A stretch of 64,000 nucleotides of DNA from Moraxella sp. VT-16-12 (GTDB taxonomy: Bacteria; Pseudomonadota; Gammaproteobacteria; Pseudomonadales; Moraxellaceae). This document shows, piece after piece, positions 17,740 to 27,497 of the stretch. The notes under the pieces are model-generated. The model was not told where the DNA came from. It worked only from the letters and a program-made list of their open reading frames with translations, and made no database searches. The translations under genes and the position numbers were made by a program. Positions within the stretch are counted from its first letter, which is position 1. Every line of letters begins with the position of its first letter. Where the stretch lies: the NCBI RefSeq assembly GCF_002224245.2, contig NZ_NKHK02000005.1:124001-188000 (forward strand), given 5' to 3'.

Positions 17740-20136
17740 ATGAAAATCAGCGAAAACTGGCTAAGACAATGGGTAAACCCCACCAACACCTCAGAAGAAC
17801 TGGGCGAACAGCTCACCATGCTTGGGCTAGAACTGGACGATATACAAATGATTGCCCCACCCTTTACAGGTGTGGTGGTCGGTCAAGTCATCAGCTACAC
17901 CGCTCACCCTGATGCTGACAGACTAAAAGTTACCACCGTCAATATTGGTGCGGATGAACCTTTGCAAATCGTCTGCGGTGCACCCAATGTGCGTGTGGGA
18001 CTAAATGTGGCAGTTGCTACCATAGGTGCTGTACTACCCCCGATTGATGGCAAGCCCTTTACCATCAAAAAAGGCAAATTGCGTGGCGTAGAAAGCCAAG
18101 GCATGCTTTGTGGCGCTTCCGAACTTGGGCTGACAGATGAGATTGATGGGCTGCTCGAACTGGATGATGATGCTCCCATTGGCACAGATGTGCGTGAGTA
18201 TTTGGGACTAAATGGACAGATTTTTGATGTGGCAATTACCCCCAACCGTGGCGATTGCCTAAGCGTGTTGGGTTTGGCTCGTGAGATAAGCGTGGCAAAT
18301 CAGTTGCCCCTAAACCGCCCAACCATCAGCACCACCGCTCCCACCACCGATAAAGCTGTCGGCGTTAGCGTGGCAGATGATGATGCTTGCCCACGTTATC
18401 TTGCTCAATATATCACGGAGATTGACCGCACCGCCACCACACCAAAATGGCTCAAAGACGCACTGATTTCTAGTGGTTTACGCACCCATGATTTTTTGGT
18501 GGACGTTACCAACTATGTGCTTTTAGAGCTAGGACAGCCCTTGCACGCTTTTGATGCCGACAAAATCGTTGGGGATATTGTGGTGCGTTTTGCCCACAAA
18601 GACGAGACCGCCAAGCTACTAAATGAGCAAACCATCACGCTGACAGGCGATGAGCTGGTGATTGCTGATGATGTTGGTGTGCTTGCTTTGGCGGGCGTGA
18701 TGGGTGTTTTACGCTCAGCCGTAACAGACAGCACCACAAATATCGTGCTAGAATCAGCTCATTTTAATCAGCTTGCCATCGCAGGGCGTGCCAGACGTTT
18801 TGGGCTACATACAGATGCCAGCCAACGCTTTGAACGTGGGGTGGATTTTGAGCTACCAAAAATCGCTCTTGACCGTGCCACCACGCTGATAGCACAGATT
18901 GCCAAAGGGCAAGTCGGTCAAATCACTTGCGTAGAAACTGTGGACAAACTGCCAAAACGACAACTTATCAATGTGCCGTTTAGCAAAGTTGAAAACCTGC
19001 TTGGTATTACACTTATCGCCAATGATGTGGTGGATTTGCTAAATCACCTAGAAATCCACACCACCTTTGATGGCAAACACCTAAAATGCCTGCCCCCAAG
19101 TCATCGTTTTGACCTAAACATCGCCGAAGACATCATCGAAGAGATAGCTCGTGTGTATGGCTACAACAACATCGCCCCACGCCTGCCAGAGTTTGCGGTG
19201 GATATGCGTTATGATGATAGTGCTGACCTGACACATACGCTCAAACTCAAACTGGCAAATACAGGGTATTTTGAAGCGGTGAGTTTTAGTTTTTGTGATG
19301 AAAAACTAGAAAAACTGCTTGATGATGACAAATTGGGTGAGATTTTGGCACTTGCCAACCCCATCTCATCTGAGCTTGCAGTGATGAGACGTACGCTGTT
19401 GTCAAGTTTGTTGCCGATTGTGCAATACAACCTAAATCGCCAGCAGTCATGTGTGCGTTTGTTTGAGACCGGTTTGAGCTTTGTGGGCAAAACCGTTGCC
19501 AAGCTACAACAAACCCCAAGTCTTGCCCTGATTGCCACGGCAAACGCACCAAACACCATGCACAACACGCCAGCAATGGACTTTTTTGACCTAAAACGCG
19601 ATGTGGAAAACCTGCTCCCCAGCCATCTTAATACAGCCAGCATTGACTATCAGCGTGCTGATTTGGCATTTTTGCACCCCGGTCAAAGTGCCAATTTGTT
19701 TGTTGATGGCGAGCATATTGGCTATTTTGGTCAGCTACACCCTGCCATCTGTGATGAGCTTGATTTGCCTGTGATATGGGTGGCTCAGTTTGAGCTTAAC
19801 AAGCTCATCAAACTCCATCAAAGCATAAAAGCCATTGCTCTACCAAGCAAATTCCCAAGCGTTCATCGTGATTTGGCATTTTTGGTGGACACCTCTTTGT
19901 CATGGCAAGATGTCGCTCAGACGGTTTGGCAGTCAGTGGGTGAGCATTTGACCGATTTGGTGCTGTTTGATGTCTATCAAGGCGACAAACTGCCACAGGG
20001 CAAAAAATCTTTTGCCTTTACCATGACCTTGCAAAACCCCAATGCCACGCTTGATGATGATGCCATCAAACACGCGATGGATAAAGTGATTGTTGCCTTG
20101 ACTGATACATTTAACGCCCAGCTTCGTGATAGCTAG
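17740..20136 (+). CDS. pheT: Phenylalanine--tRNA ligase beta subunit
   Basis: The beta subunit provides tRNA recognition and editing of misacylated Tyr-tRNA. In order: an EMAP-type tRNA-binding domain (about 39-150), the B3/B4 editing domain (about 210-380), B5 with its RFDLNIAEDIIEEIARVYGYNN helix, and a C-terminal FDX-ACB anticodon-binding domain starting near KFPSVHRDLAFLVD. The ATG at 17740 (MKISENWLRQWVNP, the conserved start) is chosen over an upstream TTG and gives 798 residues. Confidence 0.96.
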   Translation: MKISENWLRQWVNPTNTSEELGEQLTMLGLELDDIQMIAPPFTGVVVGQVISYTAHPDADRLKVTTVNIGADEPLQIVCGAPNVRVGLNVAVATIGAVLPPIDGKPFTIKKGKLRGVESQGMLCGASELGLTDEIDGLLELDDDAPIGTDVREYLGLNGQIFDVAITPNRGDCLSVLGLAREISVANQLPLNRPTISTTAPTTDKAVGVSVADDDACPRYLAQYITEIDRTATTPKWLKDALISSGLRTHDFLVDVTNYVLLELGQPLHAFDADKIVGDIVVRFAHKDETAKLLNEQTITLTGDELVIADDVGVLALAGVMGVLRSAVTDSTTNIVLESAHFNQLAIAGRARRFGLHTDASQRFERGVDFELPKIALDRATTLIAQIAKGQVGQITCVETVDKLPKRQLINVPFSKVENLLGITLIANDVVDLLNHLEIHTTFDGKHLKCLPPSHRFDLNIAEDIIEEIARVYGYNNIAPRLPEFAVDMRYDDSADLTHTLKLKLANTGYFEAVSFSFCDEKLEKLLDDDKLGEILALANPISSELAVMRRTLLSSLLPIVQYNLNRQQSCVRLFETGLSFVGKTVAKLQQTPSLALIATANAPNTMHNTPAMDFFDLKRDVENLLPSHLNTASIDYQRADLAFLHPGQSANLFVDGEHIGYFGQLHPAICDELDLPVIWVAQFELNKLIKLHQSIKAIALPSKFPSVHRDLAFLVDTSLSWQDVAQTVWQSVGEHLTDLVLFDVYQGDKLPQGKKSFAFTMTLQNPNATLDDDAIKHAMDKVIVALTDTFNAQLRDS

Positions 20137-20159
20137 TCATGCCAAACTAAGGAAATCTC

Positions 20160-20453
20160 ATGAGTACATTAACCAAAGCCGACATGATAGACCACCTTAC
20201 CATTCGTCTGCGTATGCCTCGCCAAGATGCTCGCTTGATTGTGGATACTTTTTTTCGTGAAATCAGCCAAAGTCTTGCTGACGGCAAAGAAGTCAAGTTG
20301 TCAGGGTTTGGCAATTTTGAGCTCAAAGACAAAAAATCCCGCCCCGGTCGCAACCCAAAAACCGGCGAAGAAATCCCCGTCAAGGCACGCCGTGTGGTTA
20401 CTTTTAAGGCAGGTCAAAAGTTCAGAAGTGAGATTAAGCCCAAAAAGGACTGA
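20160..20453 (+). CDS. ihfA: Integration host factor alpha subunit
   Basis: IHF-alpha is a DNA-bending HU-family protein that pairs with IHF-beta in replication, recombination and transcription. The 97-residue protein has the dimer-forming helices (TKADMIDHL...), the beta-arm with [12 protein letters not shown] whose proline intercalates in DNA, and [14 protein letters not shown]. It is the third gene of pheS-pheT-ihfA, with an AAGGAAA ribosome site 23 bases after pheT. Confidence 0.95.
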   Translation: MSTLTKADMIDHLTIRLRMPRQDARLIVDTFFREISQSLADGKEVKLSGFGNFELKDKKSRPGRNPKTGEEIPVKARRVVTFKAGQKFRSEIKPKKD

Positions 20454-20460
20454 CCCAATC

Positions 20461-20488
20461 AAAAATCCTCCTTTGGGCGGATTTTTAA
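20461..20488 (+). terminator. Rho-independent terminator after ihfA
   Basis: AAAAATCC, a loop of about 10 bases, and GGATTTTT lie between convergent ihfA and the RNA helicase gene; it may act in both directions. Confidence 0.75.
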
Positions 20489-20500
20489 TATCAAGCAAAG

Positions 20501-22279
20501 CTACAAATCGCCAAAACGTCTGCTTTTTTTGGCTTGGCGTTTGTTAAAAAACACTTCTTCTATGGGTTTTTGTTTTTTGGCGTAAGACGCATGAAAAGAT
20601 TTTTTGCCAACGCCATCGCCCCTGACTTTTTTGCCAGCCCCATCAACATCACGCTCGGCACGGACAAATGATGACCCCAAAGACCTGCCCTTAAATCCAT
20701 CATCACGCTTAGCACCTTTGACATGACTGGCATGACTTTTGGCTTGGTATACTCCACCATCGCTGACCGCTTGTCTGGTCTTTTTGCCATACAGTCCGCT
20801 TTTGGGGTGATAACCATGTTCTGTACCATCAAAGCCTTTATCTTTTTTGCCAAAATGCTCAGATTTTTCGGTACACTCCAAGCGACCAAAACGCTCATAG
20901 GGGCTGTCAATTTTGCCAAATTTATCAAAAGCACGCTCGCGAGATGTTTGATAAAAATCACCTGATTTGTCTGCACGTCTGCTGAAACGCTCATTTTTAT
21001 CAAATTTTTTGCGGGTATTTTTGCGTTTATCATCGCCTTTTTTGGGGGTAAATTTGGGTTCTAAGCCTGTGATGACACACGTTTTCATGTCTCGCCCCAA
21101 ATAGCGATTAATGTGGCTTAGCTGGCGGTGGTCATCACGACTGCACAAATTCATCGCCACACCTGTACGCCCAGCTCGCCCACAACGCCCAATGCGATGT
21201 ACATAATCTTCTACCTGACGGGGCAAATCGTAATTAACCACATGACTGATGGTAGCAATATCAATACCACGAGCGGCGACATCAGTGGCAATCAAAAAAT
21301 CACATTTGCCTGTTTTTACGTCCGTGATGATGCGGTTACGCTTGCCTTGTGGCAAATCGCCATGCAAATAGCGAGCAGATAAGCCTTGGTCATTTAAGGT
21401 CTGTGCAAGCTGTTCGGTGCTACGTTTGGTGGCAGTAAATATAATCGCCTGCCCGATGTTTTCATCAGATAAAAGTGCAGATAACAGCTTGTTTTTATGA
21501 TTAAAATCATCACAAAAATACACACTTTCATCAATATGTGCCGACTGCACCTTGATGGAGACACGCTCTGGATTGTTTGTAAAGCTTTCAGCGATTTTAC
21601 CAACTTGTCCATCCCATGTGGCAGATGACATCAATGTTTGGCGGTCGGTTGGCACTTGGGCAAGAATCGTCTCTATCGCATCAGCAAAACCCATGTCCAA
21701 CATACGGTCAGCTTCATCAAGCACCAACACATCAAGCTCTGACAAATCCACGCGCCCATCATTGATGTGGTCAATCAGTCTGCCAGGGGTGGCGATGATG
21801 ATTTGCACACCCTTAGTTAAAGCTCGGATTTGTCCACCATAAGGAGCACCACCAACAAGCGGTACGCTAAACACGCCTTTCATACAGCTGCTGTATTTAC
21901 GCACATTGTCTTGAACTTGCATGGCAAGCTCACGTGTGGGTGTTAATATCAAGGCTTTGATGGCAACTTTTTGGTGCTTGCGGTGGGATTTTTGGCTAAA
22001 ATCCCCTGTGTGTTCAGGTTTGGCTTTGGGGGTTTTAGCCAGCTTATCCAAAATCGGTAGCACAAAGCTTGCCGTCTTGCCTGAGCCAGTTTGAGCGGAC
22101 AGCAGTAAATCTCGTCCGCCTAATGCGTGTGGTATCGCTCCTGCCTGAATGGGTGTGGGGGTGGTGTAGCCTGATTTGCTAAGTGCCTTTAAAATCAATG
22201 GATGCAAACCCAATTCATCAAAAGTCGTGGCAGTTTGGGGGTGTGTTTGTGTGCTAAAATTGTCGTGGTGATGTGTCAT
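20501..22279 (-). CDS. rhlE: DEAD-box ATP-dependent RNA helicase, RhlE-like
   Basis: The Q-motif (FDELGLHPLILKALSKSGYTTPTPIQ), Walker A AQTGSGKT, DEAD box, SAT motif and the C-terminal HRIGRCGRAGRTG motif are all intact. These helicases remodel RNA in ribosome assembly and mRNA decay. The roughly 200-residue C-terminal tail is unusually long and basic (Lys, Arg, Gly, Phe rich, for example SRRADKSG and ERFGRLE), probably an RNA-binding tail. The ATG at 22279 has an AGG site and starts just before the Q motif, giving 592 residues; the upstream frame extension looks non-coding. RhlE rather than DeaD is a judgement. Confidence 0.87.
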   Translation of the reverse strand: MTHHHDNFSTQTHPQTATTFDELGLHPLILKALSKSGYTTPTPIQAGAIPHALGGRDLLLSAQTGSGKTASFVLPILDKLAKTPKAKPEHTGDFSQKSHRKHQKVAIKALILTPTRELAMQVQDNVRKYSSCMKGVFSVPLVGGAPYGGQIRALTKGVQIIIATPGRLIDHINDGRVDLSELDVLVLDEADRMLDMGFADAIETILAQVPTDRQTLMSSATWDGQVGKIAESFTNNPERVSIKVQSAHIDESVYFCDDFNHKNKLLSALLSDENIGQAIIFTATKRSTEQLAQTLNDQGLSARYLHGDLPQGKRNRIITDVKTGKCDFLIATDVAARGIDIATISHVVNYDLPRQVEDYVHRIGRCGRAGRTGVAMNLCSRDDHRQLSHINRYLGRDMKTCVITGLEPKFTPKKGDDKRKNTRKKFDKNERFSRRADKSGDFYQTSRERAFDKFGKIDSPYERFGRLECTEKSEHFGKKDKGFDGTEHGYHPKSGLYGKKTRQAVSDGGVYQAKSHASHVKGAKRDDGFKGRSLGSSFVRAERDVDGAGKKVRGDGVGKKSFHASYAKKQKPIEEVFFNKRQAKKSRRFGDL

Positions 22280-22687
22280 AAAATACCTAATCAAAAAGCC
22301 CCTTGATGAAATTATTTTATGAGCAACAAAAGACCCTAATACACCATGCAACCAGGGTATGCCATAAAAATCAAATATTTTGAAGGGGTGGGTTGTCGCT
22401 GTTTTGTTTGTCATTTTAATCACATGACTAAAATCAAACACCAAAATCATCGCAACAAAATATTAGGCAGGGTAAACCAAATGGAATGTAAGCTTGTGCC
22501 GTTGGTAAAAACCAAAACAAAAATAGCGATGTCATCAAAAGCGAAAGAGTGTTATTGTAACACAGTTTTTGATATTTTGGAAATTTTATATTCATCATGC
22601 AACTGGCAAATTTTATCTGTTTTGGCTTTAAAAATACCCCTAAAAATGCCATAATGTCTTTATAGCTTGATAAGACAAGGATAAAGC
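22280..22687. other. Divergent intergenic region rhlE / relA
   Basis: About 400 bases with no supported gene. It must hold the promoters for the helicase (minus) and relA (plus). A CATAAT-like -10 lies near 22650 but lacks a well-placed -35. I saw no terminator or strong repeat. Confidence 0.4.
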
Positions 22688-25063
22688 ATGGTACAAATCA
22701 GAGACAGCTTGCCACTACTTAGCGATAAGGGTCGCGGTAGCACCGACCAAGACAGTGCAAGCATGGCAGCAGGGCTTGTTGCCCAAATCCAAAATGCCCT
22801 ACCCCCTGATGTCAAAGCCCAGCTTAGCACACGCAAACTCGCCACCACACATGACCACACCGACACCAAAATCACCCCATCAGCTTTGTCCGAAGATGAC
22901 ATTGACATAGATGCGTGGCTTGCCAGTGTCGCCAAACGCATTGGCAAAGATGAGTTGCCTGTACTAAAAAAAGCCTGCGATTTTGTCAAAACCCAAGTAA
23001 ACCGCCCCCACATTACCCGCTCTGGCACATACATCACAGGCGTGGGCATGGCAGATATTTTGTGCTACCTATTTCAAGATGAAACCGCCCTTGTTGCCGC
23101 CATGCTTTATCGCACCGTCCGCCGTGAGATTGTCAGCTTAGAAACAGTGGCTCAGCATTTTGGCTCGGAGATTGCTCAACTGGTTGCTGACACCTTGGCG
23201 ATGGGCAAACTGTCCGAAACCATAGAAGAAAACAAACGCTTAGAAGATTATTTTAACAGCAATAACAAAGAGCAATTATCCACCATCTATAGCATGCTCA
23301 TCAGCACCACCAATGACGTGCGTGCGGTTTTGATTAAACTTGCCGAACGCACCTTTGCCATGCGTGAGTTATCCTTTGCCAGTGCTGACCGCCAAAAACG
23401 GGTGGCTCGTGAAGTGATGACCATCTATGCCCCACTGGCTCACCGCTTATCCATCGCTCAGCTTAAATGGGAGCTTGAAGATTTGGCGTTTCGTTATCTT
23501 GCCCCTGATGAGTACAAACAAATCGCCAACTTACTTGCCGAAAAACGCAGCGAACGTGAGTTGTACATTGAACAAGTCAAACAAACACTCACAGATGAAC
23601 TTAAAAAAGTTGGCATAGAGTGTGAAGTTTCAGGACGTGTCAAACACATCTACTCCATCTATCGCAAGATGAAAAAGAAAAACCTATCTTTTGACCAGCT
23701 CTATGACATCAGGGCATTGCGAGTACTTGTTGGCACAAACGCCCAATGCTACCACACGCTTGGGGTGGTGCATGGCTTATGGCGACACGTGCCTGAGCAG
23801 TTTGATGACTACATCACCAATCCTAAGCCCAATGGCTACAAATCACTACATACGGTTGTCATCGCCCAAAACCGCACCCTAGAAATCCAAATTCGCACCT
23901 TTGATATGCACTTTGAAGCTGAACTTGGTAAAGCTTCCCACGTCAATTACAAAGAAGGCTTAAAGGGCAAAACCGATGATTATTTGACCGCCAAAATCAG
24001 CTCATTAAGACAGCTTTTAAGCAATGACAAAACCGCCACCGATGAAGAGCTTGACCTTGAAAACACCGAACAAATCTATGTATTTAGCAGAGATGGCGAC
24101 ATCATAGAGCTTCCCAAAGGGGCAACGGTGCTAGATTTTGCTTATTATGTACACACAGGTGTGGGCAATACCGCCCAAGGAGCAAGGGTGAATGGTCGCT
24201 ATGTACCACTGACTCACCAGCCCAAAACAGGCGACCAAGTAGAGATAGTTACTCGCCCAAGCCGTGAGCCAAATCGTGATTGGCTGGTGCCAGCTTTGGG
24301 CTATATCCATACCGCTCGTGCCAAAAGCAAACTGCGTCAATGGTTTAATAAACAAGACAAAGACAAAAACATTCAAATCGGCAAAGCACTCATCATCAAA
24401 GAGTTTGAACGGTTGGGCATCAATCTTTCACAAGTGAATTTGGGGCAGATTTGCCGTGAATTTGACCGCCACAACGAAGATGAATTATGTTTGGCGGTGT
24501 TTATGGGTGAGCTTGGGGCAACGCAAATCGCCACCAAAATCATGGGGAGCATTCAACCACCCACGCCCACACCTGCCGAAACCACCATTCACATCAAACA
24601 AAGCACTCGCCCCAACAAATACAAAATTGACCTTGATGGGCTAGACAATGTTGAGATACACCTTGCCAAATGTTGCAACCCCGTGCATGGTGAACCTATC
24701 GTGGGTTTTATCACCCAATCACAAGGGGTCAGTATCCACCAAAAAGACTGCCCTGAGTGTCTTCGTCTTGCCCAAAAAGACAGTGAACGTATCGTAAACG
24801 CAAGCTGGCAAAGTGAGTTTGGGCGTTATCAGCCCATCACCATCATGGTAGAAGCCCTACCCAGAGATGGTTTGTTACGTGATTTGGTCAATACCATTGA
24901 CAAAGAAAAGGTGAATATCCACCGAGCTGAAACGGTCTTTGCTGATGACAGTGCTTGCCACATGAAATTTTTTGTAGAAGTGGCGGGTATTGCTCATTTA
25001 TCACGCCTGCTTGCCAAAATAGAACAGCAGCCAAGCGTACTGCACGCCAGAAGAAGTGCCTAA
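22688..25063 (+). CDS. relA: GTP pyrophosphokinase RelA, (p)ppGpp synthetase
   Basis: RelA is the ribosome-associated synthetase of the stringent response alarmone. In order: a pseudo-hydrolase domain (about 85-230), synthetase domain with YDIRALRVLVG and PKPNGYKSLHTVV (about 260-390), TGS domain (about 450-510), a helical/zinc-finger region with AKCCNPVHGEPIVGF, and a C-terminal ACT domain from about residue 715. The HD metal motif of the hydrolase is replaced by LYRTVRREIVS, so this is the synthesis-only RelA type; a separate SpoT is expected elsewhere. At 791 residues it is somewhat longer than E. coli RelA. Confidence 0.93.
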   Translation: MVQIRDSLPLLSDKGRGSTDQDSASMAAGLVAQIQNALPPDVKAQLSTRKLATTHDHTDTKITPSALSEDDIDIDAWLASVAKRIGKDELPVLKKACDFVKTQVNRPHITRSGTYITGVGMADILCYLFQDETALVAAMLYRTVRREIVSLETVAQHFGSEIAQLVADTLAMGKLSETIEENKRLEDYFNSNNKEQLSTIYSMLISTTNDVRAVLIKLAERTFAMRELSFASADRQKRVAREVMTIYAPLAHRLSIAQLKWELEDLAFRYLAPDEYKQIANLLAEKRSERELYIEQVKQTLTDELKKVGIECEVSGRVKHIYSIYRKMKKKNLSFDQLYDIRALRVLVGTNAQCYHTLGVVHGLWRHVPEQFDDYITNPKPNGYKSLHTVVIAQNRTLEIQIRTFDMHFEAELGKASHVNYKEGLKGKTDDYLTAKISSLRQLLSNDKTATDEELDLENTEQIYVFSRDGDIIELPKGATVLDFAYYVHTGVGNTAQGARVNGRYVPLTHQPKTGDQVEIVTRPSREPNRDWLVPALGYIHTARAKSKLRQWFNKQDKDKNIQIGKALIIKEFERLGINLSQVNLGQICREFDRHNEDELCLAVFMGELGATQIATKIMGSIQPPTPTPAETTIHIKQSTRPNKYKIDLDGLDNVEIHLAKCCNPVHGEPIVGFITQSQGVSIHQKDCPECLRLAQKDSERIVNASWQSEFGRYQPITIMVEALPRDGLLRDLVNTIDKEKVNIHRAETVFADDSACHMKFFVEVAGIAHLSRLLAKIEQQPSVLHARRSA

Positions 25064-25100
25064 ATACAGGAAAAATCAATAAAAACATGAAGGAGCCATC

Positions 25101-25949
25101 ATGAAAAAACGATTTTTACTCCTATGCTCTATGCTAACATTTGTTTTATCAACATTAACTGTCCAACCTGCTTGGTCAGCGTTTTCTGCTCACAAGATGG
25201 CACAGGTGCGTGTTGATAGCTTGGAATTTAAGCACATCATGCGTGCTTTATATGCTGGCAAGATGGTGCAGTATTATGTTGATGACGATGATTTAACCGC
25301 CTATCCGCACATCGGACTGACAGAAAATTTTGATGACGGCAAAACCTTAGCACTCATGCACCCTGTTGTAACTTATCAAAACCACCAAGGTCAAACCCGT
25401 CATCTGGTGGTGATTGAAAAAGTTGCCATCAATGATGATGGAAATTTAATTAGTGGTCATGTTGGTTATGCCAAAGCGGATTTATACATCTTTAAGCAGG
25501 TGGCTGGTGGGTATCAGTTGGTCAGCAAAAGCAATAAAGATGATGAATTTACAGGCAGTTGGGGGCGATTAAATTTGGACTTAACAATCGTTGCAAAAAA
25601 CATACAGCCCCTTGGCAAAAATTTAACAGGCAGCCTGATTGACAATGGTTATTGCAGTACAGGGTCTTGTGAGATGTGGTGGGAAGCTTTGTTCTTAGCT
25701 GAAAATGATTATGTGCGTACAGTATTTGTCGCCGAAGCAGGGGGCAATAATGCAGGCATGTATGAAGAAGGCAGTCCATTGTCTTATGACTTTGACAGCA
25801 CGTTTAAAGTGGTGAATGATGGCTCATCTTATTATCCCATTGCCATCCACTATACAGGCGAAAAACCAGATGATGTTTATGAACACATCAAACCCATCAA
25901 TCGTGAGCAAATCTTTCGCTTTTCACCCACTGAAAACCAATATCAATAA
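25101..25949 (+). CDS. Exported protein of unknown function
   Basis: The 282-residue protein has a clear signal peptide: MKKR, a hydrophobic core, and a probable signal-peptidase I site after QPAWSA (about residue 27). The mature part is rich in aromatic and Asp residues. It carries a cysteine pair in GYCSTGSCEMWW that could form a periplasmic disulfide. A GGAG ribosome site precedes the ATG. I recognise no family. It sits between relA and mutM, 37 bases after relA and 14 before mutM, and may be co-transcribed with them. Confidence 0.7.
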   Translation: MKKRFLLLCSMLTFVLSTLTVQPAWSAFSAHKMAQVRVDSLEFKHIMRALYAGKMVQYYVDDDDLTAYPHIGLTENFDDGKTLALMHPVVTYQNHQGQTRHLVVIEKVAINDDGNLISGHVGYAKADLYIFKQVAGGYQLVSKSNKDDEFTGSWGRLNLDLTIVAKNIQPLGKNLTGSLIDNGYCSTGSCEMWWEALFLAENDYVRTVFVAEAGGNNAGMYEEGSPLSYDFDSTFKVVNDGSSYYPIAIHYTGEKPDDVYEHIKPINREQIFRFSPTENQYQ

Positions 25950-25963
25950 CCAAAGACAACACC

Positions 25964-26776
25964 ATGCCCGAATTACCCGAAGTAGAAACCACCAAAGCCA
26001 GTCTAACACCCCTGATTGGCAAAACCATCAATGACATTTATCTCTCAGGCTGTCGTTTGCGTGAGCTGGTGCCTGATGATTTAGATGAGATGGTGGGGGC
26101 GACCTTTGTTCGTGCTGTCCGCCGTGCCAAATATTTGATATTATCTTTTGATAAAGACGGTCAAATGTTGGATTTGCTTATCCATTTGGGGATGTCAGGT
26201 AGTCTGCAACAACACCCAAACACCACCCCACGCAAACATGACCATGTGATTTTTGGCTTTGGTGATGTCCGTTTGCATTATCACGACCCTAGGCGATTTG
26301 GCATGGTGATGTGGGCAAAAGATGGTCAGCGATATTTGGATAAGCTGGGTGTTGAACCCCTAGATGACGCCTTTGATGTGAAGTATTTGTTAAAATTTAC
26401 CCAAAAAACCCAAAAGCCCATCAAAACACTCATTATGGAGCAATCAGTGGTGGTGGGCGTAGGCAACATCTATGCCGTAGAAAGCCTTTTTTTATCAGGG
26501 ATTCACCCTGCCACACCTGCCAACACACTCAGCCAAGACAAACTTGCCATGTTGGTAGAAAATATCAAAATGATACTTGCTCGCTCCATAGAACAAGGTG
26601 GCTCAACGCTCAAAGATTTTACAGTGGGGGCAGGCAAAACGGGCTATTTTCAGCAAACTCTGCTGGCTTATGGGCGAGCAGACAAACCCTGTGTCAATTG
26701 CCAAGAGCCACTACAAAACATCAAAATCGGTGGACGAGCCAGCGTGTTTTGCCCTATTTGTCAGCCCCTAACCTAA
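25964..26776 (+). CDS. mutM: Formamidopyrimidine-DNA glycosylase (Fpg/MutM)
   Basis: MutM is a bifunctional glycosylase and AP lyase that removes 8-oxoguanine and formamidopyrimidines. The catalytic N-terminus MPELPEVET is exact (Pro2 and Glu3). HDPRRFGMV and the helix-two-turn-helix GVGNIYAVESLF are present. The C-terminal zinc finger C-x2-C-x16-C-x2-C runs from CVNC to CPIC. The 270-residue length is standard. Confidence 0.96.
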   Translation: MPELPEVETTKASLTPLIGKTINDIYLSGCRLRELVPDDLDEMVGATFVRAVRRAKYLILSFDKDGQMLDLLIHLGMSGSLQQHPNTTPRKHDHVIFGFGDVRLHYHDPRRFGMVMWAKDGQRYLDKLGVEPLDDAFDVKYLLKFTQKTQKPIKTLIMEQSVVVGVGNIYAVESLFLSGIHPATPANTLSQDKLAMLVENIKMILARSIEQGGSTLKDFTVGAGKTGYFQQTLLAYGRADKPCVNCQEPLQNIKIGGRASVFCPICQPLT

Positions 26777-26777
26777 C

Positions 26778-27497
26778 TCACAAGGAGCGATACACCACAT
26801 CAAATGGCACACGGTATCGCTCGCCCCATACGCCATGCTCACTACGCAGCCCACAAGAGACGACCATTGTTATTTCAGCCTCTTTTGGCAGTGCCAAAAT
26901 CTCCTTGACATACACTCCATCAAAGCCCTCCATCGGACAAGTGTCTAGCCCCTGCTCTGCCATCGCCAGCATAAAGGTTTGAGCCACCAGCCCACAGCTT
27001 TTGTGCATGACCACTCTCATGTCATCATAGGACAAATCAGCCTGCATGGGGCGAAGTTTTTGCACCACACACGCCAACGTGCTACGAGCCACAGGCACAA
27101 AGGGTTTTTGGGAGTAGATGAGTGGCATCAAATAATTGTAATACTGGTCAAATTTTTTGATGCGTCCTGCCACCTTATTGGCAGGACTATAAGTGGCAAC
27201 GTTTTGTTTTTCAAATTCAAACACGGACTTAGCACGCACTCGGTGCAAATCAGGACGCACCACAAATACCACCATTTGATCAGCCGTTGTGGCAGATTTT
27301 TGTGATAGGCAGGCTTTGGCAAGGCGTGTCAAAATCGCCTTATTGGTGATGTGATACAGCTCATACAGTTGCATATTTGAACTGGTGGGAGCAAGCGTGG
27401 CAAGTTTTAAACATTCTTTGACAACATTTGGGTCAATCGGCGTTGGCAAATATTCACGCACCGCACGGCGGTATTCTAGTGTGGTCTTTAAGGTCAT
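26778..27497 (-). CDS. Nitroreductase-family flavoprotein
   Basis: The 239-residue protein is of the FMN-dependent nitroreductase fold. The N-terminal RRAVREYLPTPID and LATLAPTSSNMQ motifs contact FMN, and the C-terminal region has GLDTCPMEGFD and a VVSCGLRSEHGVWGERYRVPF segment. Substrate is unknown. Its start overlaps the tatC stop by 4 bases, placing it at the end of a hisIE-tatABC run. Confidence 0.85.
   Translation of the reverse strand: MTLKTTLEYRRAVREYLPTPIDPNVVKECLKLATLAPTSSNMQLYELYHITNKAILTRLAKACLSQKSATTADQMVVFVVRPDLHRVRAKSVFEFEKQNVATYSPANKVAGRIKKFDQYYNYLMPLIYSQKPFVPVARSTLACVVQKLRPMQADLSYDDMRVVMHKSCGLVAQTFMLAMAEQGLDTCPMEGFDGVYVKEILALPKEAEITMVVSCGLRSEHGVWGERYRVPFDVVYRSL

Noticed and set aside
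22280-22450. N-terminal extension of the RNA helicase ORF
   Set aside because: The extra 57 residues are not like any helicase N-terminus; the ATG at 22279 starts just before the Q motif and has an SD.
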